Made by a program: the position numbers and the translations under genes. Below, in pieces: positions 56,048 through 64,000 of a DNA stretch of 64,000 bases. The stretch's first letter is position 1, and every line of letters starts with the position of its first letter. Origin of the DNA: Parabacteroides sp900760525 (lineage in GTDB: Bacteria > Bacteroidota > Bacteroidia > Bacteroidales > Tannerellaceae); the NCBI RefSeq assembly GCF_049860805.1, contig NZ_CP187555.1:2480001-2544000 (forward strand), read 5' to 3'. The notes below the pieces were generated by a model that saw only the letters and a program-made list of their open reading frames with translations, ran no database searches and was not told the DNA's origin.

Positions 56048-57628
56048 GTGATTAGTGAATTAGTAGTTGACGTACAACCCAAAGAGGTATCTATAGCCGT
56101 ACTGGAGGATAAGAACCTTGTCGAGCTCCAAAAGGAAGCCCGCAACGTCTCTTTTGCCGTCGGCGATATATATCTGGGCAAAGTTAAGAAACTGATGCCG
56201 GGGTTAAACGCTGCTTTCATTGATGTAGGTTATAAAAAGGATGCATTTCTTCACTATCTGGACTTAGGTCCTAATTTTAACACCCAGCAGAAATTCCTTA
56301 AGCAGGCACTGGGAGAACAGAAGGGAGAGAAAAAACTTCCCGCCATCTCCAAACTGCAATTGCTTCCCGAAATCGAAAAAGACGGAAGCATCAGCAACGT
56401 GCTCAAAGTCGGACAGGAAGTGCTGGTGCAGATCGCCAAAGAGCCGATTTCAACAAAAGGTCCCAGACTGACTTCCGAGCTTTCTTTTGCCGGAAGATAC
56501 ATCGTGCTGATACCGTTTGCCGACAAAGTGTCGGTTTCCACAAAAATCAAATCGAGCGAAGAGCGTGCCCGTCTACGCCAACTCATTCAAAGTATCAAGC
56601 CGAAGAATTTCAGCGTAATCGTACGTACCTCTTCGGAAGGAAAGCGCGTTGCCGAACTCGATCATGAATTGAAGACATTACTGAAACGTTGGGAAGACAA
56701 TATTCCTAAGATCACCAAAGTAAAAGCTCCTGCGCTCATCTATGAAGAGACGGCAAGGGCAGTGGCTTTGTTGCGCGACATTTTCAACCCTTCTTTTCAG
56801 AACATTTACGTGAATGATGCGGACATCTATCACAACATCCGTGATTATGTCAGCCTGATTGCCCCCGGACGGGAAGAGATCGTACAACAGTATACCGGCG
56901 AACTTCCTATCTTCGACAACTTTGCAATCACAAAACAGATCAAGTCCCTATTCGGACGCACCGTCACGTACAAAAGTGGAGCCTATCTGATCATCGAACA
57001 TACGGAAGCCATGCACGTTATCGACGTGAACAGCGGGAACCGTTCCAAAGGCAGTGATGCCCAGGAGAAAACAGCTATCGACGTCAACATGGCAGCGGCA
57101 GACGAAATTGCCCGTCAATTACGCCTGCGCGACATGGGTGGTATCATTGTAGTCGACTATATCGATATGGCAGAAGCTGCCAACCGGCAGAAACTGTTCG
57201 AGCACATGACGAAAGCGATGGCTAACGACCGGGCAAAACATAACATTTTGCCGCTGAGTAAATTCGGCCTGATGCAGATCACCCGCCAACGTGTCCGCCC
57301 GGCAATGGATGTCGATACATCCGAAGCCTGTCCGACCTGTTTCGGTACGGGCACTATCAAACCCTCTATCCTGTTTACCGACAGCCTGGAAGGAAAGATC
57401 GACTGTTTGGTTAAAAAACACAACGTGAAGAAATTCGCCCTGCACGTACATCCTTATGTTGCAGCATTTATTAAGAGCGGAAGATTCCCGCTCAGTTGGA
57501 AATGGAAACTGAAATACTCGATGGGTATTAAAGTGATCCCGAATCAAAGTCTGGGCTTTCTGGAGTACAAGTTTATCGACTCCGACAAGAACGAACTGGA
57601 CATGATGGAAGAGAAAGAAATCAAGTAA
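56048..57628 (+). CDS. rng: Ribonuclease E/G family endoribonuclease
   Basis: A 526-residue RNase with GTG as the apparent start (ISELVVDVQPKEVSIAVLEDK). S1 domain around residues 38-125 (GDIYLGKVKKLMPGLNAAFIDVGYKKDAFLH), the RNase E/G catalytic region with Asp residues in VIDVNSGNRSKG and GIIVVDYIDMA, and the zinc-link Cys pair in SEACPTCFGTG (about 430). It processes rRNA and initiates mRNA decay. Length fits RNase G without the long RNase E tail. Confidence 0.94.
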   Translation: MISELVVDVQPKEVSIAVLEDKNLVELQKEARNVSFAVGDIYLGKVKKLMPGLNAAFIDVGYKKDAFLHYLDLGPNFNTQQKFLKQALGEQKGEKKLPAISKLQLLPEIEKDGSISNVLKVGQEVLVQIAKEPISTKGPRLTSELSFAGRYIVLIPFADKVSVSTKIKSSEERARLRQLIQSIKPKNFSVIVRTSSEGKRVAELDHELKTLLKRWEDNIPKITKVKAPALIYEETARAVALLRDIFNPSFQNIYVNDADIYHNIRDYVSLIAPGREEIVQQYTGELPIFDNFAITKQIKSLFGRTVTYKSGAYLIIEHTEAMHVIDVNSGNRSKGSDAQEKTAIDVNMAAADEIARQLRLRDMGGIIVVDYIDMAEAANRQKLFEHMTKAMANDRAKHNILPLSKFGLMQITRQRVRPAMDVDTSEACPTCFGTGTIKPSILFTDSLEGKIDCLVKKHNVKKFALHVHPYVAAFIKSGRFPLSWKWKLKYSMGIKVIPNQSLGFLEYKFIDSDKNELDMMEEKEIK

Positions 57629-57637
57629 AATCAAAAG

Positions 57638-57671
57638 TCCCCGGGCCTACATAAAAGCTCGGGGATTTTTT
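57638..57671 (+). terminator. Intrinsic terminator after rng
   Basis: CCCCGGGC (57639-57646) pairs with GCTCGGGG (57657-57664), with one G-T pair, followed by six T. Confidence 0.75.
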
Positions 57672-57686
57672 CATCTATGCTCCTGA

Positions 57687-58268
57687 CTAAAAGAGAAGAA
57701 GCAAAAAGCCTTTCATTTGTTTATATTGACGGTTGACATATGCCGCGATACGTTCATACGCCTTAGCGATATGTATGTTCACCGTCTTCTCGCTAATCCC
57801 CAATACATCGGCAATTTCCCGATTCTTCAATTTATCGGAAAGCACAAGGCGAAAAACTTCCCTGCATTTAGGCGGCAAAGAATCGATCGCCTGCTGGACT
57901 AACATCCGGTATTCTTCATCCATCAAACTTTTTTCAGGTGTGTCCGAATCCGGAACCAGTTCGATCTCATACAAAGAGTAAGCATCCTTTTCCTGCACAT
58001 ATCCCCTTCTCAGATAATGCAAAGCTTGGTTTTTCACGGATATATACAAATAACGTTCCGGTTCTTTCACATGCGACAGTGCCTCCCGCTTCTGCCAAAT
58101 GACAGTAAAGACATCCAAAACAGCTTCTTCAGACAGTTCACGGGAGTTCAGATAGTAATAGGCCACATGAAACAGGCACCGGGAATAGGTCTCAAATAAT
58201 ATCCGGAACGCTGCCTCATCTCCCTTCACTACTTTTTCAAAAAGAGATATGATACTCCCCTCTTCCAT
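57687..58268 (-). CDS. ECF-type RNA polymerase sigma-70 factor
   Basis: A 193-residue sigma factor with region 2 (FRILFETYSRCLFHVAYYYLNSRELSEEAVLDVFTVIWQKR, in shortened form) and region 4 (LPPKCREVFRLVLSDKLKNREIADVLGISEKTVNIHIAKAY). A matching FecR lies at 60885-61772 on the opposite strand, 2.6 kb away, so the usual sigma-FecR-SusC order is disturbed if they belong together. Otherwise its anti-sigma is elsewhere. Confidence 0.92.
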   Translation of the reverse strand: MEEGSIISLFEKVVKGDEAAFRILFETYSRCLFHVAYYYLNSRELSEEAVLDVFTVIWQKREALSHVKEPERYLYISVKNQALHYLRRGYVQEKDAYSLYEIELVPDSDTPEKSLMDEEYRMLVQQAIDSLPPKCREVFRLVLSDKLKNREIADVLGISEKTVNIHIAKAYERIAAYVNRQYKQMKGFLLLLF

Positions 58269-58355
58269 CTCAGATAAAGTCTTTTTATAATATATTAGCC
58301 AGTAAATGTAACTAAAATTTCTTCAAGACATCACCCAAAGACAAAAATGTTTTTT

Positions 58356-58622
58356 TCATGAAAAACTTTTACCCTTCACCATGATACGGAATTCAGCCCC
58401 ACTCAGTAGCGGCAGATAGATCAGGTATTCCTTTCTTATTTCAATAAGGAAGTGCGAAGGGGTATAACTCACCCCGGTGACATCTTTATATTTACGGATA
58501 ACATGGTGTATCCGAAATTCTTTTTCATCACAAAAGAATCCCAACTCCGGAAAATGCCCACCAAAACAAACGGAATAGATAATAAAAAGATTTTGAATCT
58601 CATCCATGCTACAAACATCCAT
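58356..58622 (-). CDS. Hypothetical small protein (doubtful)
   Basis: An 88-residue frame (MDEIQNLFIIYSVCFGG near the start, PSHFLIEIRKEYLIYLP near the end) with plausible protein-like composition and no signal peptide. I recognise no family. It lies upstream of the sigma factor on the same strand and downstream of a structured-RNA candidate. It may be a fragment. Confidence 0.3.
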   Translation of the reverse strand: MDVCSMDEIQNLFIIYSVCFGGHFPELGFFCDEKEFRIHHVIRKYKDVTGVSYTPSHFLIEIRKEYLIYLPLLSGAEFRIMVKGKSFS

Positions 58623-58702
58623 ACACCATCCTGCTTTAATTAATTACTATTCTAAAGTTGCAAATGGTATATGTGGTTTTATCCAAGAAGTGGCCCATCC
58701 AT

Positions 58703-58790
58703 AAAAAAGAAGGGCGGCAGACTGAACTTTACTGAAACGAAGGTTCGGCTAAGACCCATCCACCCATAAAGTCAGCCGCACGCCCCCTTT
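58703..58790 (-). ncRNA. Candidate structured RNA or complex terminator
   Basis: On the minus strand, 58789-58767 (starting AAGGGGGCGTGCGGC) pairs with 58731-58710 (ending TGCCGCCCTT) through an interrupted but long stem. An inner GC-containing region (GGTTCGGCTAAGACCCATCC on the plus strand) may fold further. A T-rich tail (TTCTTTTTTAT) follows. It could be the end of a small RNA transcribed leftward. No known class was recognised. Confidence 0.35.
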
Positions 58791-59390
58791 ATCTATATAC
58801 AATAATTTACCTATACAACATTGCATAGATAACACGTATATCCGGTAAAGGGTTGCGGGGCCTTCTTTGTGCATGAGTAGATAAGAAAATTTAGCCGATT
58901 TTCATTTCATCGCACAAATATCGCACGCAACACAGGCTTTCAACTTAAAAGCCTTTTCTTGTCGCAAATATACATATTAATAATATTTCAAACTATGATA
59001 ATCCATACCTTTTTTAGTTTATCATTACTAATTACTTAATCAAGATTACAAATATAATGTATATAATCTAACAACCTGTTGATTTTGAAATTATTTCTCA
59101 TATTCAATACGAGGAAATAATGAACCAATTGGATAATGTGACAATATGCCAATAGAGGAAAATGTGAATCATAAATGATGATTTACCGGTATGAAACATG
59201 GATGTCAGGGTTATACAAAATGATTGTCATTCCGTAGGGGCAGGGCTCTGCTCTGCCCACAACACATTAAATATTATCCTGTTATCTTCTGGGTGGAGTA
59301 GAACCATTTATGCTAATAGGTAAACCAAAATCAGCCGGATTGTTATACTTTTAAACAACCCGGCTGACTTTATTGATAAGCATCGAAGAT
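58791..59390. other. Gene-free AT-rich stretch
   Basis: Apart from the REP-like sequence at 59233-59258 and a 17-bp AAATGATGATTTACCGG shared with the end of the 7297-8865 gene, nothing is supported. Confidence 0.4.
59233..59258. repeat. REP-like palindromic sequence
   Basis: It begins CGTAGGGGCAGGGC and ends GCTCTGCCC; the GGGCAG and CTGCCC ends pair. The CGTAGGGGC head is shared with 47742-47766 read on the other strand. Confidence 0.4.
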
Positions 59391-60302
59391 TTACAAACCG
59401 CTAATTTCTTCCACCGACAAACCGGTGCATTGCGCTATCGTTTCGATATTTACTCCCTGTTTCTTAAAATTGGCAGCAATAAGGCGCTGTTCTTCCGCTT
59501 TGCCTTCCATTTTACCTTCTATTTTACCTTCCGCTTTACCTTTCTCCATCCCATCTTCAAAACTGGTGTCGAGGGCGGCGGAGAGATCGCGTTCGACGGA
59601 AAGGCTCAATTCGTATTCTAAGCGCTGGTCGGGAGTCATGCGCTCTACCTCCACGATGCTTTTCAGCTTCCGGAATATCTGATTGTTCAGTTCTTGGGGT
59701 AATCGTTCCATGATCTCGATGTTGTTTAAGACATATAACCACTTCTTATAAAGCGTATCACACTCATGCAAAGGTAATACAAATTTCGGCATTTCAAGAT
59801 AGATTTCATTAAGCGTTTCACTAAACGGAACCTTCAACTCACGATCCATCCGGACGATGTCCCAGCGGTATTTGTCTGGCAATGACGGTTCCATGATGTA
59901 ATTCAGGACACAAATGACGTACACTTTATTGATCTGGTAGTTCCAGCGCTTACGAACCACCTCGTCGGGTTCCTTCTCCAACTTTTCCTTTACGATCATC
60001 GTCTGTTGCTGGATAGCAAACGAAGCGTAGTATAAAACTCTGTCGGAGAAATACTTCTGACGGCTTTTCTGCATCTCGACAATAAACACTTCGCCTTTTT
60101 CGTTCTCACAAAAGATATCGAAGACAGCCCGACGCTGGTCTTGTTTCAGGCCGAGCATCTCGACGTTCCGAAACGTGATGTCGACTATCACTTCTTGCTG
60201 GATAACTTCATTGAGAAAACTGATGATAAGATCTTTACTTAATTCACTCCCGAAAATCAACTTCCACCCGTAGTCCGAAAAAGGATTGACAAATTTACTC
60301 AT
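59391..60302 (-). CDS. Rpn-type PD-(D/E)XK nuclease/putative transposase
   Basis: A 303-residue protein. NPFSDYGWKLIFGSE opens it, then the nuclease core RRAVFDIFCENEKGEVFIVEMQ (about 75-95) with Asp, Glu and Gln in place of Lys. The C-terminal part has a charged repeat (KAEGKIEGKMEGKAEEQ) and a helix-turn-helix-like end. Rpn proteins promote RecA-independent recombination in E. coli and some act in phage defence. MITE copy 2 lies 90 bases upstream of its start. Confidence 0.88.
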   Translation of the reverse strand: MSKFVNPFSDYGWKLIFGSELSKDLIISFLNEVIQQEVIVDITFRNVEMLGLKQDQRRAVFDIFCENEKGEVFIVEMQKSRQKYFSDRVLYYASFAIQQQTMIVKEKLEKEPDEVVRKRWNYQINKVYVICVLNYIMEPSLPDKYRWDIVRMDRELKVPFSETLNEIYLEMPKFVLPLHECDTLYKKWLYVLNNIEIMERLPQELNNQIFRKLKSIVEVERMTPDQRLEYELSLSVERDLSAALDTSFEDGMEKGKAEGKIEGKMEGKAEEQRLIAANFKKQGVNIETIAQCTGLSVEEISGL

Positions 60303-60380
60303 AGCTAAAATGTTTTAGTTATGCCCAATAGCAGGCATGCGGTAAATGTAGGCATTATTATTTACATCGAATACATATTG

Positions 60381-60716
60381 AGGGATTTATTAGGGCAACC
60401 GCACCAAATCCAGCAGTAACAATTCTTTATTTCTATGGAGAGAAAAACCCGTTTTTGTCCCGAATAATTCTTTCTTAAGTGCCTGCCAATTCTGTAATCG
60501 GTGTCAGTGATTTTATAATCAGTGGTTGTGATTATATAATTGCTGGCACTGATTTTATAATCACTGGCACTGATTACAGAATTTACAGGCACTCCGATGT
60601 TTTTTATGCCTATGTAGATAAGTTTTCTTGTAGCAGGGATGGATTATTCCTTATATTATGTAGCCCATAAGATCGTATCGCTTAAAAATGAATTTGGTGT
60701 GCCCTAGGGATTTATT
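60381..60716. mobile_element. MITE, copy 2 (element 60392-60705) with 11-bp target duplication
   Basis: The element begins AGGGCAACCGCACCAAAT at 60392 and ends ATTTGGTGTGCCCT at 60705. AGGGATTTATT flanks it at 60381-60391 and 60706-60716, the mark of transposition. It is inverted relative to copy 1 at 50132-50450. No transposase is encoded. Confidence 0.92.
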
Positions 60717-60884
60717 TCAGGATCTGCAAGATAGGAACTATAAATGAGGAGTCAAATATGCCAAAAGGTGAGATCGAACAGTCATGTAGTATTTACGGAA
60801 TCCTTTTTTTATTTTTTTCTTGCATCCCGAGTAGGAGTTTTTCACTTTACCTGTCATCTTTATTTATAAAGGTATCGGAATAAG

Positions 60885-61772
60885 ATGGAAAATAAACAAA
60901 ACAATAAAGAACTCGAATCACTGACAAAGCGCATACGCTTCAAGTCTTTGCCTTTTGATGAAAAGCAGATGTCCGATCGTTTGACAGACAGAGTCAAACG
61001 ACCTGTCATCATATCTTATGCCGATAAAGGAAACTCCGCATGGAAATATTTCTCTATAGCGGCTTCCATTGCCCTTCTGTTAGTTACAAGCATCTTGCTG
61101 ATCGATAAAGAGCCGGAGCAGGAACTTGTTTATTATGAGACAACAGCCGTCCCCGATGCAAAAACCAAAATCACATTGCCGGATAGCAGTGTCGTATGGT
61201 TAAATGCGAACGCCTGCCTGCGTTATCCAAGAGAGTTCAGCGAACAAATCCGCCAGGTTGAAATAAAAGGGGAAGCATTCTTTGAAGTCCGGAAAGATGA
61301 AAAGAGACCTTTTATCGTTCAAGCCGATGGAATTGGAATACGAGTGTTGGGTACAACCTTTAACGTAGATGCAGAATCGGAAAAAACAGAGATCACTCTT
61401 ATTACCGGAAAAATCGGGTTGTATAAATACACGAATCAATCGCAAACGGCAGACCGGATATTATCACCCGGCGAACGAGCAGTTTTTCTTAAATCGGATA
61501 ACAAGCTGAGTATTTCAACTATACGTCCGGAAAATACGATATCATGGGTTACCGGAATATTCAAATTCAAAGACAATTCATTAGCTGATATCATGCAAGA
61601 GTTACAACGGGCTTTCCATGTGAAAATACATATTCAAAACGAAAACCTGAAAAAACAGACTTTCAATGCCAACTTCACAGAGAAAGAGACATTGGAAGAA
61701 ATACTATCAGTTTTGCAAATCTCAGCCAGATACAAAATAGAAAAAAGGAAAGGAGAAATTTTCCTGCAATAA
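60885..61772 (+). CDS. FecR-family anti-sigma factor
   Basis: A 295-residue protein. Cytoplasmic N-terminal part, membrane helix (FSIAASIALLLVTSILLI, about 52-70), then periplasmic FecR domain (LPDSSVVWLNANACLRYP, IKGEAFFEVRKDEKRPF) and a C-terminal STN-like segment (QTFNANFTEKETLEEILSVL). It precedes the STN-bearing SusC at 61949 by 176 bases and should take signals from it. The sigma partner is not adjacent; 57687-58268 is a candidate. Confidence 0.9.
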   Translation: MENKQNNKELESLTKRIRFKSLPFDEKQMSDRLTDRVKRPVIISYADKGNSAWKYFSIAASIALLLVTSILLIDKEPEQELVYYETTAVPDAKTKITLPDSSVVWLNANACLRYPREFSEQIRQVEIKGEAFFEVRKDEKRPFIVQADGIGIRVLGTTFNVDAESEKTEITLITGKIGLYKYTNQSQTADRILSPGERAVFLKSDNKLSISTIRPENTISWVTGIFKFKDNSLADIMQELQRAFHVKIHIQNENLKKQTFNANFTEKETLEEILSVLQISARYKIEKRKGEIFLQ

Positions 61773-61948
61773 ATACAGAATGTTAAACCACAAAGACAAA
61801 CGATTATGGACAGTACATGAAAAACAAGATTTAATTAATAGAGAGACATACAAAAAGAATTGGGAATGTTGCGACCATTCCCAAATTCTACATTGTTAAT
61901 CGGCAGATAGCACACCTGCCAATTTTAAAAATTAATACATACAAAATT

Positions 61949-64000
61949 ATGGATAAAATTTTATTTATCAGGCAAAATCCAAAGGATTTTACCTGTGAGG
62001 AACATTATTCCTCTTTAAAAAGAATTTTCAAACACGGAATCAATCTTTTAGGACTTCTTTTATTGTTTTTGTTCGTCAATATTACCTTCGTTCATGCACA
62101 AGCGGTAAAACTGTCTCTGAATAAGCAGAATGCAACATATGAAGAGATTTTCAAAGAAATAGAGGAAAAGACCGGATACAAATTTGTTTATAACACATCC
62201 GAGATCGACCGAAACGAAAAAACCTCTATCCAGGGAACAAATATGGATCTAAACGAGTTGCTGCGAAACTTATTCCGCAGCAAAAGAAATATTTCTTTTG
62301 CTGCGAAACTTATTCCGCAGCAAAAGAAATATTTCTTTTCGTATATCAAATAAGCACATTGCCTTGTTCAAAGCACAGATCAAAACTATTTCCGGAACAG
62401 TCATCGACACACAAGGAGAATCTGTCATCGGAGCTAACGTCTTAGTAAAAGGTAGCACAACCGGCACTATTACCGATGTCGACGGCAAATTCAGCCTGGA
62501 AGCAAGCGAGGGAGATATTTTGCAAATATCTTATATCGGCTACAACACACAAGAAATCACAATTGACAGGAAATCCATCTTAAAAGTGGTTTTGCAAGAA
62601 GATCAGCAAGCCTTGGAGGAAGTTGTCGTAATCGGCTACGGAGCTGTAAAGAAAAAAGACCTTACCGGGGCCATCGCCCAGGTAAAAGCCGATAAATATG
62701 CCACTCAGCAAAGTACGAACGTATTGGATATGTTGAATGGAACTGTTGCTGGTTTTAACTCTAACATCGGGACTTCTGCTTCCGGAGCTAGTGAAATGGA
62801 AATACGAGGTCCCGCTTCACTTTCAGCCAACAATTCACCCTTGATTGTATTGGACGGGGTTATCTTCAATGGTTCTATCAATGACATCAATCCATCGGAT
62901 ATCGAAACTATAGACGTATTGAAAGATGCCAGCTCTGCTGCTGTTTACGGTTCACGGTCTGCCGCCGGTGTTGTAATCATCAATACCAAACAAGGCAAAG
63001 GGGAAAAAATGAGTATAAATTTCTCCGCACAACTGGGTTTAACAGATTTTACCAACGAAATCAAACCGAATGATTTATCTGGATTCATCCAACGCAGACA
63101 AGATTTCCAACGCAGAATAAATCCAGACAAGCCAGAAGGATATTACAACAATCCTAATCAGTTACCGGAAGGCATTGACGTAGATACTTGGCAAAATTAC
63201 GATGCTTCATACCAGTCCGATCCAATTCTGACTTGGATGACACGTCTGAATTTGCGTGATATCGAACAACAAAACTATCTGAATGAGAATGCCTATGATT
63301 GGTATGGTGAAGCTACACGTCCCGGATTAAGGCAAAACTACAATGTCAACATATCCGGAGGCATTGGCAAAACTAAATATTACTGGTCATTAGGCTATAC
63401 AGACAATCAAGGTTATATAAAAGGAGATGAGTATAAAACAATCCGTTCCCGTATTAATGCAGATACCAAAGTTGCCGAATTTCTGACTGTGGGAATCAAT
63501 GCTCAATTTAGCAACAAAGATGAAAGTAATGAAGCCATCAAATTATCGAATATAAGCCGCCAGAGTCCTCTAGGACAACCTTATGATGAAAACGGAGAAC
63601 TAAAATGGTATCCTCATGACGATTCAGGAATTGAACAAAACCCATTTCTTTTATACAGAAAACGGGACAAATTCAATGTCACCCAAAACCTGTTTGCCAC
63701 CATGTATGCCGACCTGAAACTGCCATTCGGTTTTAGTTACAAAGTTTCTTATATCAATCGCTATGATTGGCAAAAGAACTATTACTATGATTCGTCAAGT
63801 ATCCCAAGTGGCAACAAGACAGGCGGCTTCGGGCGGCGTATCAATTATTCGCTTTACGAATGGCAAATAGACAACATCATTTCATGGAAAAAAACTTTTG
63901 GAGTTCATGATTTTTATGCAACATTCTTATACAATGCAGAAAAGAAACAAACATGGAAAGATACTGGTGAAAATGTAAATTTTACCCCCAGTGAAGCATT
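61949..64000 (+). CDS. SusC-family TonB-dependent transporter with STN domain, frame broken by a 40-bp tandem duplication (partial)
   Basis: The 5' part encodes a long N-terminal region with a hydrophobic signal (LLGLLLLFLFVNITFVHAQ) and an STN domain (VKLSLNKQNATYEEIFKEIE to MDLNELLRNLF). A direct 40-bp duplication at 62258-62339 shifts the frame and a TAA at 62351-62353 ends a 134-residue product. Removing one copy restores SKRNISFRISNKHIALFKAQ and an open frame to the window end through the CarboxypepD_reg-like domain (GESVIGANVLVKGSTTGTI), plug (EEVVVIGYGAVKKKDLTGA) and barrel. It should signal to the FecR at 60885-61772 when intact. Confidence 0.88.
62258..62339 (+). repeat. Perfect 40-bp tandem duplication with two palindromes per unit
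   Basis: Copies are 62258-62297 and 62298-62337, with two more matching bases. Each holds TTGCTGCG/CGCAGCAA around a 10-base loop and AAAAGAAATATTTCTTTT, an 18-bp perfect palindrome (the last base or two come from the following unit or flank). 40 is 1 modulo 3. It sits at the same protein position as the 43-bp duplication at 37139-37225. Confidence 0.95.

Noticed and set aside
58703..58870. Known riboswitch (cobalamin or TPP)
   Set aside because: The conserved boxes of those classes were not found on either strand and no matching gene lies downstream.
60479..60670. 63-codon open frame in MITE copy 2
   Set aside because: It is a reading of the MITE short repeats on the other strand; not conserved as protein between copies.

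Overview
The window reads as a chromosome segment of a gut-type Bacteroidales, most like Parabacteroides or a close relative (genus is an inference). Support: promoters with the Bacteroidota -7 box TAnnTTTG, two SusC/SusD loci and a third SusC, ECF sigma/FecR/STN signalling genes, a type IX secretion (T9SS) sorting tail, the gldE-gldD-sfp cluster and a FucP-type sugar transporter. No rRNA, tRNA or CRISPR array was seen.

Layout. 1-7.2 kb: a minus-strand surface operon (Bvu_2165/DUF4469-like protein, a 1489-residue leucine-rich-repeat protein with dockerin and T9SS tail, then a cohesin-like secreted protein) preceded by a 19-bp inverted-repeat-bounded promoter segment and a tyrosine recombinase. 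7.3-17.7 kb: an AAA/PD-(D/E)XK gene, FucP-like transporter, ferritin, SGNH hydrolase, a glycine betaine ABC transporter, peroxiredoxin, a NimA-like flavoprotein and an M64 peptidase. 18.3-27.4 kb: a SusC-SusD-DUF6057-like-TolB-like operon with a 26-bp inverted repeat pair upstream. 27.4-29.8 kb: pirin and IMP dehydrogenase. 29.8-39.5 kb: a sigma-FecR-SusC-SusD-GH43-GH43 arabinan/xylan-type utilisation locus. 39.6-48.6 kb: thioredoxin, a helicase-PLD-Myb protein, a ParE-type toxin pair, then phoH-purC-ubiE-aroE. 48.6-51.2 kb: decaying small lipoproteins, a broken T9SS-tail gene, a MITE and a broken AAA/nuclease copy. 51.1-57.7 kb: mutY-ssb-gldE-gldD-sfp, then HU, a 29-residue basic protein and RNase G. 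57.7-64 kb: another sigma factor, a structured-RNA candidate, an Rpn-type nuclease, the second MITE copy, FecR and a SusC that runs off the end.

The strongest unexplained signal is shared by the two STN-bearing SusC genes. In each, a short segment at the exact end of the STN domain is perfectly duplicated in tandem (43 bp near 37.18 kb, 40 bp near 62.30 kb). Each unit holds two adjacent palindromes, each unit length is 1 modulo 3, and each extra copy breaks the frame. Removing one copy on paper restores an uninterrupted SusC. This looks like a copy-number on/off switch for sensor-transporters, leaving a free periplasmic STN domain in the off state. With the two candidate invertible segments it suggests that cell-surface genes here are under layered phase variation. 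Arrays of hairpin-forming tandem repeats between genes of the same operon (4.95 and 38.85 kb) and a MITE found in the same orientation upstream of two different PD-(D/E)XK genes are further unusual structures.
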